A DNA stretch of 64,000 nt, taken from NCBI RefSeq assembly GCF_002242805.1, contig NZ_MCGQ01000020.1:275184-339183 (forward strand), given 5' to 3'. Source of the DNA: Streptomyces diastatochromogenes (lineage in GTDB: Bacteria > Actinomycetota > Actinomycetes > Streptomycetales > Streptomycetaceae). Under the pieces are notes generated by a model that worked only from the letters and a program-made list of their open reading frames with translations, was not told the DNA's origin and did not search any database. The position numbers and the translations under genes are program-made. Of this stretch, positions 33,483 through 42,236 are shown one piece after another (position 1 is the stretch's first letter; each line of letters starts with the position of its first letter).

Positions 33483-36400
33483 CGGCTTTCGGCCCTTTCG
33501 ATCCCGTCGAATTCCTCGATGCCTTCGATGCCTTCGATGCCTTCGATGCCTTCGATCCCGTCGACGGCATCGCTGGCGTCGATGGCGTCCCGGACGTGAC
33601 GGGCGTTGTCCGGCCGGAACACGTCGAAGTGCCCGCCGGTCAGCACGGCCGTACCGGCGGTCCGCGCCACCCGGCCCCAGGCGCCGGCGTCCCGCTCGGC
33701 CGGCTGCTCACCGGCCCGGAACTCCACGACGGGCAGGGCGGCCGGTCGCGGACTCCAGGCGGCCAGCGCCGCGATGTTCTGCCGGTACACCTCGAACCGG
33801 GTGCGCAACGTCGGATCCGTGGCCACGTCGGCCCGGTCGACGTCCGCCCCGCTGGTCTCCCGGATGTCCCTGAGGAACCCCGCGAGCAGGGCATCGTCCC
33901 CGGGGTCGCCGTGGGCACGGGACGCGGCGGAGACCGGGGTGTCGACCACCACGACCCGGGCCACCGGCACCCCGCAGATCCGTGCCGCTTCGAAGGCCAG
34001 CGCGCCCCCGAAGGACCACCCGGCGAAGACCAGCGGCCCGTCACCGGACAGCACCTCGGCGGGCAGCTCCCGCAGACAGCCCCGGGCGAGCCCGGTCAGC
34101 GAGACCGCCGGGCCGGACCGGGCCACCGGAGCGTCGAACCCGGCCACATGGACGTCGATGTCGCCCGGCAGCTCCCGGATCAGCCCCGCATAGCAGGAGA
34201 CACCACCGCCCACCGGCGGGAAGAGCACCAGCCGCAGCCGTGGACGCACGGCGGCGCGCGGGCGGTACGTCCAGATGCCGGAGCCGCGTTCGCCCCGCAC
34301 CCGGCGGCACAGCGAGGCCAGACCCGCGACCGTGGGGTCCGCCATGAAGTCGCCGAACGACACCTCGTGTCCGAGCCGGCCGCGTACCAGGGAGAGCAGC
34401 CGGATCGCGTCGTACGAACTGCCTCCGGCCTCGAAGAAGCCTCGTCGGCCCGGGGGTTCGCCCAGCACCTCCCGCCAGCACCCGGCGATCTCCTGGCCCA
34501 GCGGGTCGCCTGCGGGGACCGCCGGTTCCGCGTCCGCGCGCTCGTCGTCGGGCAGGGGCAGCGACTGGAGCCGGCGCCGGTCCACCTTGCCGTTGCCGGT
34601 CAGGGGGATCTCGTCGAGGGCGACCACGGCGTCCGGGACCATGTAGTGCGGCAGGGCCTTGCCGAGCGCGGCGTACGCGTCCCGCTGCCAGGTCCCCGGC
34701 GGGTCCTCGGCGAGGGTGACGTACGCGACGAGACTCTTGCGGCGGCCTTCCCCACGAACGCACGCGGCACTGCCCCGGACGCCCGGCAGGCGGTCCAGGA
34801 GGTGTTCCACCTCGCCCAGCTCCACCCGGTGTCCGTTGAGCTTCACCTGGGTGTCGGTGCGGCCCAGGAACTCCACCACGCCGTCGGGGTGCCGGCGGCC
34901 TCGGTCGCCGGTGCGGTAGATCCGCCCGAACACGGGGTGGTCGACGAACGCCGCCGCCGTCTTCTCCGGGTCGTTGACGTAGCCGTCGGCCACGCCCGCG
35001 CCGCCGATGCAGATCTCCCCGATGTGCCAGTCCGGACACAGCCGCCGTTCCGCGTCGAGCACATGGATGTCCTGGCCCGGCAGGGCCGTGCCGTACGGGA
35101 TGGAACGGCCCGCGCAGTCGGCGTCCGTGACCGGGTGCCGGATGGACCAGATCGCGCCCTCGGTCGCCCCGCCCAGGCTCATCACCCGCGCGGCCGGCGC
35201 AAGGCGCCGCAGGGCGGCGGGAAGCGTCAGCGGGATCCAGTCGCCGCTGAGCATGAAGGTCCGCACCGTCGGGACGGCGGTCCCCTCCTCGGCCAGCAGG
35301 GACGCCAGCGCGGGGGCCGAGTTCCAGATCGTCACACCGTGCCGGCCGATGAGGTCGGCCCAGGCGGCGGGGTTGCGCGCGGACCGCTCGGAGAGCATCA
35401 CGACGGCGCCGCCGCGCAGCAGCGGTCCGAAGATGTCGTACACGGACAGGTCGAAGCCGATCGACGAGACCGACAGCACGCAGTCGCCGGCGCCGAGGCC
35501 GAGTTCGTCGTTGACCGCGTCGATCGTGGTGAGGGCCGCGGCGTGCGAGATCACCACGCCCTTCGGTTCACCGGTCGAGCCGGAGGTGAAGATGATGTAC
35601 GCCGTGGGCGTCGCGTCCGGGGCCGGGCGGTGCGCGGGCGGCCCGGAGGGCACGGCGTCCGGCTCCGGCAGGTGCAGGGGCCGTACCCCGCGCCGCGCCC
35701 AGCCCTGGTCCGCCTCCGGCCGGCCGTCGGTGAACGCGAAGCGGACCTCGCCGCGCCGCGCGATGCTGTCGAGACGGCCGGCCGGGATGCCGTGGTCCAG
35801 CGGGATGTAGACGCAGCCGGCGAGCAGACTTCCGAGAACGGCGATCACCTGGCCGCGCCCGCGCGGCAGATGCACGGCGACCTTGTCCCCGGGGCGGGCG
35901 CCCGCCGCGCGCAGGGCGTCCGCCACCGCCGCCGCGTGTGCGGCCAGCTCCGCGTAGCCGAGGGTGCCCTGCTCGTCGTGCACGGCCGGGGCGTCGGGTG
36001 TTTCGGCGGCGCGGCGCATCACCCGGTCGTGCAGGGTCTCCCCCGCGACGGAGGCGAGGGGCCGGGCCGGGGCCGGGGTGCGGTACGGCAGGCGCGCCCA
36101 GTGGTCGCGGGACGCGGCGAGTTCCCCGACGAGGTCGGCGTACTGGCCGACGAAGTCCTCGACGAAGCCGGTGTCGAAGGCGTCCGTCCGCCAGTCGAAG
36201 CCCAGCCGGACGCTGCCGTCGGCGTCCATGACCACCTGGTGGTCGAACAGCACCTGGGGCACCCTCAGCTGCACCTCGTCCCAGCGCCGCCGGAACCCGA
36301 GGTCCGCCTCGCGGCGCCCGTCGGCCGTCAGCGCGGTGAAGGCGAACGGGTACGGCAGCCGGCGCGGGTCGCCGCCGGGGTCGGCCAGCCGGGCGATCTC

Positions 36401-37375
36401 GGCGCCGCTGAGGGAGCCGTGCAGGGCCTGGGCCAGGTAGCGGCGCTGCACGGTCCCCGCGATCCCGGCGAAGCCCTGCCCGGCGGTCGCCGGGATCTCC
36501 AGCGGCATGGTGGTGCCGTGGTTGCCGAGGCCGTCCAGGGCCGGTGGCTGTCCGGCGCGCCGGGAGTACAGCACGGTCAGGGTGTGCGGGACACCGCCGC
36601 CGAGGCGGCCCAGGAGCACGCCGTAGACGGAGAGGTAGACCATCGCGGGCGTCAGACCGTGCTCGCGGGCCGTCCCGGCGAGGGCGCGCGCGGTGGCCGC
36701 GTCGACGGTCAGCATGCGGTGCGTGACGTCCGGGCCGGCGCGCCGCCAGTCGGGTCGCAGCGGCAGTTCCGCCGGGTCGGGCAGGGCGGCGGCCCGCTCG
36801 CTCCAGAACCGCCGGTCCCGCGCGGACCGGTCCCGGCCGCCCGCCGCACGAGAGACGCCGGCCGGGGCCGTGCCCGTGGCCGCCCGGTCCGACACCAGTG
36901 CGGCGAGGAAGACGTCCAGCGACGCCGCGTCCATCAGCCACAGGGCGTAGACGAGGTGCAGGCGCGCCCGCTGCTCCGAGCACACGGCGACGACGCGCAG
37001 GCGCGGCCCGCCGGCGAAGGCGAAGGTGTCCGCGGTGCAGGTCTCGCGCACGGCGGTGTCGACGGCGTCGAAGTCGGCGTCGGCGACCCGGCGGATCTCG
37101 ACGTCGGTCTCGTCCGCGGCCGCCTCGGGCAGGACCGGCATCGACAGGTCGTCAGCCAGGGCGACGCGCAGGACGGGGTTGGCGCGCACCAGCCGGCGCA
37201 GCCGGTCCCCGAGCCCGGGGACGCACGCCGGGTCCAGGTCGCAGCCCACGTAGTACCGGGCGGGCCCGGAGAGTTCCATGCCCGCCTGCTCGCCGACCAG
37301 GTAGGCGCGCTGGATCGGGCTCAGCGCGTCGGGCGGCAGGACGGCCGCCAGTGCTTCGGTTGCGGTCTCGGTCAT
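33479..37375 (-). CDS. NRPS, Cy-A-PCP-TE (cysteine-type A domain)
   Basis: A 1298-residue module. Residues about 15-430 are a heterocyclisation domain: LSPIQRAYLVGEQ at the start and DAASLD at 149-154 in place of HHxxxDG, the Cy signature. The A domain covers about 450-930 (IIFTSGSTGEPKGVVISH). Its pocket segments SIGFDLSVYDIFG, TIWNSAPALASLL, FMLSGDWIPL and LGGATEGAIWS resemble cysteine-activating domains (DLYN-type code). The PCP serine is in FEAGGSSYDAIRL, and a thioesterase with GWSFGGALAF follows. Near the C-terminus a Gly-Ile-Glu tripeptide is repeated five times. ATG 37375 shares its first base with the decarboxylase stop. It should add cysteine, cyclise to a thiazoline and release the product. 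Confidence 0.9.
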   Translation of the reverse strand: MTETATEALAAVLPPDALSPIQRAYLVGEQAGMELSGPARYYVGCDLDPACVPGLGDRLRRLVRANPVLRVALADDLSMPVLPEAAADETDVEIRRVADADFDAVDTAVRETCTADTFAFAGGPRLRVVAVCSEQRARLHLVYALWLMDAASLDVFLAALVSDRAATGTAPAGVSRAAGGRDRSARDRRFWSERAAALPDPAELPLRPDWRRAGPDVTHRMLTVDAATARALAGTAREHGLTPAMVYLSVYGVLLGRLGGGVPHTLTVLYSRRAGQPPALDGLGNHGTTMPLEIPATAGQGFAGIAGTVQRRYLAQALHGSLSGAEIARLADPGGDPRRLPYPFAFTALTADGRREADLGFRRRWDEVQLRVPQVLFDHQVVMDADGSVRLGFDWRTDAFDTGFVEDFVGQYADLVGELAASRDHWARLPYRTPAPARPLASVAGETLHDRVMRRAAETPDAPAVHDEQGTLGYAELAAHAAAVADALRAAGARPGDKVAVHLPRGRGQVIAVLGSLLAGCVYIPLDHGIPAGRLDSIARRGEVRFAFTDGRPEADQGWARRGVRPLHLPEPDAVPSGPPAHRPAPDATPTAYIIFTSGSTGEPKGVVISHAAALTTIDAVNDELGLGAGDCVLSVSSIGFDLSVYDIFGPLLRGGAVVMLSERSARNPAAWADLIGRHGVTIWNSAPALASLLAEEGTAVPTVRTFMLSGDWIPLTLPAALRRLAPAARVMSLGGATEGAIWSIRHPVTDADCAGRSIPYGTALPGQDIHVLDAERRLCPDWHIGEICIGGAGVADGYVNDPEKTAAAFVDHPVFGRIYRTGDRGRRHPDGVVEFLGRTDTQVKLNGHRVELGEVEHLLDRLPGVRGSAACVRGEGRRKSLVAYVTLAEDPPGTWQRDAYAALGKALPHYMVPDAVVALDEIPLTGNGKVDRRRLQSLPLPDDERADAEPAVPAGDPLGQEIAGCWREVLGEPPGRRGFFEAGGSSYDAIRLLSLVRGRLGHEVSFGDFMADPTVAGLASLCRRVRGERGSGIWTYRPRAAVRPRLRLVLFPPVGGGVSCYAGLIRELPGDIDVHVAGFDAPVARSGPAVSLTGLARGCLRELPAEVLSGDGPLVFAGWSFGGALAFEAARICGVPVARVVVVDTPVSAASRAHGDPGDDALLAGFLRDIRETSGADVDRADVATDPTLRTRFEVYRQNIAALAAWSPRPAALPVVEFRAGEQPAERDAGAWGRVARTAGTAVLTGGHFDVFRPDNARHVRDAIDASDAVDGIEGIEGIEGIEGIEEFDGIERAESR
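33515..33559. repeat. Nine-base tandem repeat inside the NRPS gene
   Basis: Five units of (T/C)TCGATGCC follow one another in frame; the first and last differ by one base. On the coding strand each gives Gly-Ile-Glu, after the thioesterase domain. Confidence 0.9.
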
Positions 37376-38574
37376 CAGTGGACGATCTCCCCGGCCTTGT
37401 CGCGGCTGAGGAAGCCGCTGGGACTGAACGTCGGCCCGTAGGCGCCCACGCCGAGGAACATCAGCGTGTCGCCGGCCGCCACCTGAGGCAGCGGCACGTC
37501 CTCGGCGAGCACGTCCAGCTGCGAACACAGCGGCCCGGTCACGTAGGCGCGCTCCGGAGCACCCGGGCGCCCCGGACCCACCGCCCGGACCAGGGGCTCG
37601 CCCCGGCCGCCGCCGGCCACCAGCCGGCCGGCGACGAACAGGTGGTTCAGGCCGGCGTCGACGACCACATAGCGCCGGTCGCCGACGGTCTTCACGTCCA
37701 GCACGGTGGTGAGCAGCACCCCGGCCGGGCCGGCGATGGCGCGGCCGTACTCGCAGACGACGGTCCGGTCGCCGTCGTCTCCCCACGCCTGCGGCTCGTC
37801 GCTCGCCGCCTCCAGCCCCGCCCAGTCCACGTCCGGGTCGGCGGCGCACCACGGCAGGGCGATGCCACCGCCGACGGAGACGAGCCCGAGCTTCAGCCCG
37901 AACCGCTCCTCGACGTCCCGGGCCCGCTCCAGGGCCGCCCGGCGGGCCGCGCCGATGACCCCCGCGTCGGCGTACTGCGAGCCGAAGAACAGGTGCAGGC
38001 CGTCGACCGACAGGGCGGAGTCCCGCAGGACGTCCACGACCTCGGCGAGATCCTCCGCGGCCACCCCGAACTGGTTGGGGGACGGCGCGCTGCCCGGGGT
38101 GCGGCCCGGATACGGCGTGTTCAGGCGTACGACGGCCCGCCCGGCGACGCCGAGTCCGTCCGCCACCTCGGCGAACAGGCGGGCCTGGCCCGGGGACTCG
38201 ACGGTCACCGCGACCCCGGCGGCCAGCGCGGCGGCCGCCTCGGACCGCGTCTTCGCCGGGCCGGTGAACAGCACCTTCGCGGCCGGCATACCGGCGTTCA
38301 GCGCGGTCTCCAGTTCGGCCGTGGAGCACACGTCGAAGCCGTCCACGAGGGACGCCAGGGCGGTGACGACACCGGGGTGCGGGTTGGCCTTCAGCGAGTA
38401 GTACAGCTCCGCGCCGGATACCGAGGCGGCCCGGACCCGGTCGACGGCGGCGCGCAGGGCGGCACGGCCGTAGACGAACGCCGGGGTTCCGCCGGCGCGC
38501 TGCACCAGGAGCCGGGCCTCGCGCTCGGTGGGCATCCAGAACCCGGCCGGGACGGAAGGTTCGTCAGTGCGCAC
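37375..38574 (-). CDS. Fold-type III PLP decarboxylase (diaminopimelate/ornithine decarboxylase family)
   Basis: A 399-residue alanine-racemase-fold decarboxylase. PLP lysine is in LYYSLKANPHP near residue 60. The Gly-rich phosphate site is VSVGGGIALPW, and the subunit-interface cysteine lies in TGPLCSQLDVLAED. The DapDC HCHIGS motif is altered to LHLFFGSQ, so the substrate is probably not diaminopimelate. GTG 38574 overlaps the previous stop by 11 bases; ATG at about codon 14 is possible. In an NRPS operon it may decarboxylate ornithine, arginine or a peptide terminus. Confidence 0.83.
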   Translation of the reverse strand: MRTDEPSVPAGFWMPTEREARLLVQRAGGTPAFVYGRAALRAAVDRVRAASVSGAELYYSLKANPHPGVVTALASLVDGFDVCSTAELETALNAGMPAAKVLFTGPAKTRSEAAAALAAGVAVTVESPGQARLFAEVADGLGVAGRAVVRLNTPYPGRTPGSAPSPNQFGVAAEDLAEVVDVLRDSALSVDGLHLFFGSQYADAGVIGAARRAALERARDVEERFGLKLGLVSVGGGIALPWCAADPDVDWAGLEAASDEPQAWGDDGDRTVVCEYGRAIAGPAGVLLTTVLDVKTVGDRRYVVVDAGLNHLFVAGRLVAGGGRGEPLVRAVGPGRPGAPERAYVTGPLCSQLDVLAEDVPLPQVAAGDTLMFLGVGAYGPTFSPSGFLSRDKAGEIVH

Positions 38575-41500
38575 AGCGGGTCCCTCCCGCCTGACACAGC
38601 GCTTCGATGACGCAGGCGTGGAGCCGGTCGATGACGTCGGTTCCGTGCATCGCGATCCCCCGTCGGTAGTAGTAGGTCAGCGCCATCTCCGCCGCCGACA
38701 TCTGCAGTTCGCCCTGGAGCTGGTAGCGCAGCGAGCGGCCCAGCGGGCGCGGCTCCCAGGAGCCGAGGTCGCGGGCCCGCAGGCCGCGCTCCTTGGGGTG
38801 CTGGTTGAACAGCACCGTGGAGAACGGGAAGCGGTCGGTGCCGTCGAGTCCGTGCTCCGCGGCCCGCTGGTCGAACTCCCACGCGCTGTGCGCCGTACCG
38901 GCCGCCAACTGGCCGGCGTACTCCCTGGCCTTGTCCTCGACCGGGGCCGGTCCGCCGCCGCGCAGCACGAGCTGGCTCATGAACATGCCGGCCGCCGTGT
39001 CCGGCATGCCGTCGCGGGCCTGGACGGGGACGACGACGTTCAGCGCGCCGAGGCCGAAGGTCCGGGAGACGGCCTGGTCGAAGGCGGCGAGGACGACCGC
39101 GAAGACCGAGACCCCGGTCGCCGCCGCGAGCCGGTGGGCGGCCCGTACCGCCCGTACGCCGAAGGGCCGGGAGAGCAGGAGTCCGTCGCGCGCGCCGGCC
39201 GCCTCGGGCAGTTCGGTCTGCCCGGCGCCCTTCAGGGCCTCCCGCCAGTACTCCGCGTCCGGCGTCGGCTCCGTGGGGCGGCGCGTCGCCGCGCAGTAGG
39301 TGCGGAAGCCGTCCGGCGGTGGGGCGTCGCCGAGAGGTGCGCCGAGCAGGAGCGCGCGCAGCTCGCGGGCGATCAGGTCCATGCTCAGCCCGTCCAGGAA
39401 CAGATGGTGGGCGACCACGACGACGGACGTCGTGCCCTCGCCCGGCACCAGGACGGCCCGCAGCGGGGGAGCCGTCGTCGGGTCGATCAGCCGCGTCACC
39501 GCCTGGAAGCGGGCCTCCTGCACCGTGCGGGATCCGGCCTCGTGGACGGTGAGCGGGCAGCGCACCCCGGCGGGCTCGGTGTGGACCTGCCCGGTCCACT
39601 CCGGGGTGAGGGAGAGCCGCAGCACGTCGTGCCGGGCCACCAGCGCGTCCAGCGCGGCACGCGCCTCGGCCGGGGTCACCGTCCCCTCGACGCGGACCTC
39701 GCGGGAGAGGTTGCACCAGTTGGCGTTGCCGTCCGCCATACAGGTGGCCAGGTAGGCGAGTTGCCGGGTGGAGAGGGGGTGGGTGCCCGGCTCGCCGGAA
39801 ACGGTGTCCGCGGCGTCCTCGGGCACGGCCGACGCGGGTGTCTCCGTGCGGCCCAGCCGCTCGATCGCCGCGGCGAGGGAGGCCACATCGCGGTGGCCGA
39901 AGCAGTCCTGGGCCGAGAGGGCCAGCCCGAAGTGCCGGTTGACCCGGGCGACGAACGCGATCATGTCGAGCGAGCCGAGGCCCGCCTCGACGAACGCGGT
40001 CGATGCGGTCGACTCCCCCTGCGCATCCAGTAGTTCGAGCAGGACGTCCGTCGTGGTCGCCTCCTGGCTCGGCGCACCCGGCCCGGACGCCTCCTCTGCG
40101 GAGACGGAGGCCGCGAGCGCCATCCGGTCGACCTTCCCGCTGCGCAGCAACGGAAGTTCCCGGCGCACATGGACGTCCGGCGCGGGCAGCTCCAGCCGCC
40201 CCGCCACCGCGCGCACCCGCTCCCGCAGCGTGCCCTCGTCCTCGGGCGCGAGATCCCGTACGGCGACGAAGGCGTGCGGGCCCTGCCGGTCGACGACGAC
40301 ACACTGGGCCACGTCCGCCAGCTCCTCGGCCTCGGCGACGAAGCGGTGGTACGAGACGCGCCGGCCGGACACCTTCAGGTCGTTGCCCGCGCGCCCGGCG
40401 ATCACCAGGTCACCGTCGGAGCGGAAGCCGATGTCGCCGGTGCGCAGGACAGGGGGCATCGGCTCGACGTGGAAGGTGCGCGGGGTCGTGCCGGGGCCGT
40501 CCGTGAGGATGCCCAGGGCCGGCGCGGCGGAGGCGATGAGCACCTCGCCCCGGCCGTCCGCGTCCGGCTCGGCGAGCGTCACCGTCACCCCGGGGCGGGG
40601 CCGTCCGACGGGCAGCCCCCAGGTCCCGGCCGCGTCCTCGGGGCGCGCCGCGCGCCGGAAGAGCTGGGCGAGGGTGCCCTCGGTCATGCCGTACAGGTTC
40701 ACGATCTCGGCGCCGGGGGCGAGGCCGCGCCACTGCTGCGCCACGCGCGCGGGCAGCACCTCCCCGGCGAAGAAGGCCAGCCGCAGCGCGCCGAGCCGCG
40801 TGGAGTCGGCGCGCAGGACGTCCGCGACGCGCCGGGCGAGGGACGGGACGAGGAAGGCGAGCGTCGGCCTGCTCTCGACGAGGTGTCCGCCGAGCGCGGC
40901 CAGGTCCAGCTGGACGTCCACGGGGGGCAGGTTCAGTCTGCCGCCGGCGACGAGCACGCCGAGCAGCTCGCGCAGCGAGGGGTCGAAGTTGACGCGGGTG
41001 AGGGCGGCGCAGGTGTCGTCCTCGCCCAGCTCGAACTCCTCGACGAACCAGGACAGGAACGCGTTCAGGCCCGTCCTGCTGCCGACGATCGCCTTCGGGG
41101 CGCCCGTCGAACCGGACGTCGGAATGAGGTAGCCGGCGTCGTCGCCGGGGTACCGCCAGGCGCTGTCGGGGCGCTGTGGGCCCGTGGTGTCGAGGACGAC
41201 CCGGCCGGTGGCCGCGTCGACGACCAGCTCGCCGACGTCCGCGCCGGTGGCGCCACGGAAGTGCGCCACCGGGGAGACGTCGCTGCTCAGCAGGACCGAC
41301 GGCCGGGAGATGCGCTCGGTCCACGCGTACTGGGCGGACGTCATCCCGGCGTCGACGGGCACGGGGACGGCACCGCTGCGCAGCGCGGCCAGCAGCCCGA
41401 CGACGTAAGCGGGGGTCAGCGGGCCGAGGAGCAGCACGTTGGTCCGTGCCGCGCCCGCCTCGGTCAGGCGGCGGGCCACGTCGTCGACGGCCGCGCCGAG

Positions 41501-41608
41501 CCCGGCGTACGACAGCTCGTGCCCGCACCACTCGACGGCCGTGCGGTCGGCCCGGCCGAGGTCGAGCAGCCGGCTCAGGGCATCCGGTGTCTGCATGGCG
41601 GCGCTCAC
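38564..41608 (-). CDS. NRPS, A-PCP-C
   Basis: A 1014-residue NRPS of unusual order. The A domain covers about 1-500 (LIPTSGSTGAPKAIVGS, NLYGMTEGT, VLRTGDIGFR); the PCP about 520-595 (serine in EAGLGSLDMIAF); the condensation domain from about 615 to the end has an intact HHLFLDG motif. There is no thioesterase. GTG 41608 overlaps the PaiB stop as GTGA. The C domain would pass this module's amino acid to a carrier in trans, most simply the free PCP at 33237. The A-domain pocket (NFDPSLRELLG) does not give a safe substrate call. Confidence 0.87.
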   Translation of the reverse strand: MSAAMQTPDALSRLLDLGRADRTAVEWCGHELSYAGLGAAVDDVARRLTEAGAARTNVLLLGPLTPAYVVGLLAALRSGAVPVPVDAGMTSAQYAWTERISRPSVLLSSDVSPVAHFRGATGADVGELVVDAATGRVVLDTTGPQRPDSAWRYPGDDAGYLIPTSGSTGAPKAIVGSRTGLNAFLSWFVEEFELGEDDTCAALTRVNFDPSLRELLGVLVAGGRLNLPPVDVQLDLAALGGHLVESRPTLAFLVPSLARRVADVLRADSTRLGALRLAFFAGEVLPARVAQQWRGLAPGAEIVNLYGMTEGTLAQLFRRAARPEDAAGTWGLPVGRPRPGVTVTLAEPDADGRGEVLIASAAPALGILTDGPGTTPRTFHVEPMPPVLRTGDIGFRSDGDLVIAGRAGNDLKVSGRRVSYHRFVAEAEELADVAQCVVVDRQGPHAFVAVRDLAPEDEGTLRERVRAVAGRLELPAPDVHVRRELPLLRSGKVDRMALAASVSAEEASGPGAPSQEATTTDVLLELLDAQGESTASTAFVEAGLGSLDMIAFVARVNRHFGLALSAQDCFGHRDVASLAAAIERLGRTETPASAVPEDAADTVSGEPGTHPLSTRQLAYLATCMADGNANWCNLSREVRVEGTVTPAEARAALDALVARHDVLRLSLTPEWTGQVHTEPAGVRCPLTVHEAGSRTVQEARFQAVTRLIDPTTAPPLRAVLVPGEGTTSVVVVAHHLFLDGLSMDLIARELRALLLGAPLGDAPPPDGFRTYCAATRRPTEPTPDAEYWREALKGAGQTELPEAAGARDGLLLSRPFGVRAVRAAHRLAAATGVSVFAVVLAAFDQAVSRTFGLGALNVVVPVQARDGMPDTAAGMFMSQLVLRGGGPAPVEDKAREYAGQLAAGTAHSAWEFDQRAAEHGLDGTDRFPFSTVLFNQHPKERGLRARDLGSWEPRPLGRSLRYQLQGELQMSAAEMALTYYYRRGIAMHGTDVIDRLHACVIEALCQAGGTRCAH

Positions 41609-42234
41609 TCGGTCCGGGCGGTCGGCGGCCGCAGGACCAGCCGGGCGAGTTCCTGCCGGGCGGCGTCGTCACTCGCGGCGAGCACCTCGGCCAGCTCGCC
41701 GGAGTGGTCCTTGCGCTGGTTCAGCCGGAAGCAGGAGGCGAGCTGGAGGTCGTACAGGCGGAAGCCGACGATGTTCTTGAGATAGCCGTCCGTGAGCTGG
41801 GCCGGCATCTCGTCCAGGGACCAGGTCGACCCCTCGACGGTCTCCTTCTGCAGCCGGTCGATGAGGCCGGTGACGTCGGCGCGGGTGCGGGCCGCGTCGC
41901 TGACCTCCAGCCGGCCGGAGATCTCCACCGCGCAGTACAGCCAGGTGGGGATGCGGCTGCGGGTGCCGAACCACTCGGCGGGCACGTAGGTGTCCGGGCC
42001 GAGCACGGTGATCGTGGCCGGGGCGCCCGCCTCGAAGGCCGCCGTCATCGCGTTGGCGCGGGCGACGTGCCCGGCGACGAACAGTCCGCTCTGCTCGCTG
42101 CCGCGCAGGTCCACGGGGAGCGGCGAGGTGTACACCGTGCCGGCGTGATGGGTCGCGAGGACCCCGAAGGACCTCGCCCGTACGAAGTCGGCCATGGCGG
42201 GCAGCGGCAGGCTGAAGTGGTCTCGGGTGTACAT
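41605..42234 (-). CDS. PaiB-family FMN-binding protein
   Basis: A 209-residue split-barrel flavin-binding protein of the PaiB/negative-transcriptional-regulator family. Marks are MYTRDHF at the start, HVARANAM, DTYVPAEWFGTRSRIPTWLY and a C-terminal SCFRLNQRKDHSGE matching the family K-x-SQN-R segment. PaiB homologues in gene clusters are sometimes enzymes or heme/flavin partners rather than regulators. ATG 42234 lies just before the dehydrogenase stop region, in a tight operon. Confidence 0.8.
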   Translation of the reverse strand: MYTRDHFSLPLPAMADFVRARSFGVLATHHAGTVYTSPLPVDLRGSEQSGLFVAGHVARANAMTAAFEAGAPATITVLGPDTYVPAEWFGTRSRIPTWLYCAVEISGRLEVSDAARTRADVTGLIDRLQKETVEGSTWSLDEMPAQLTDGYLKNIVGFRLYDLQLASCFRLNQRKDHSGELAEVLAASDDAARQELARLVLRPPTARTE

Positions 42235-42236
42235 GG

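Noticed and set aside
33515..33559. Possible CRISPR-like short repeat
   Set aside because: Units are 9 bases with no spacers and lie in frame inside a coding region.
33596..37441. A 1281-codon open frame on the plus strand
   Set aside because: It is antisense to the Cy-A-PCP-TE NRPS gene; the sequence is Arg/Gly/Gln-rich with no domain, typical of a shadow frame in high-GC DNA.
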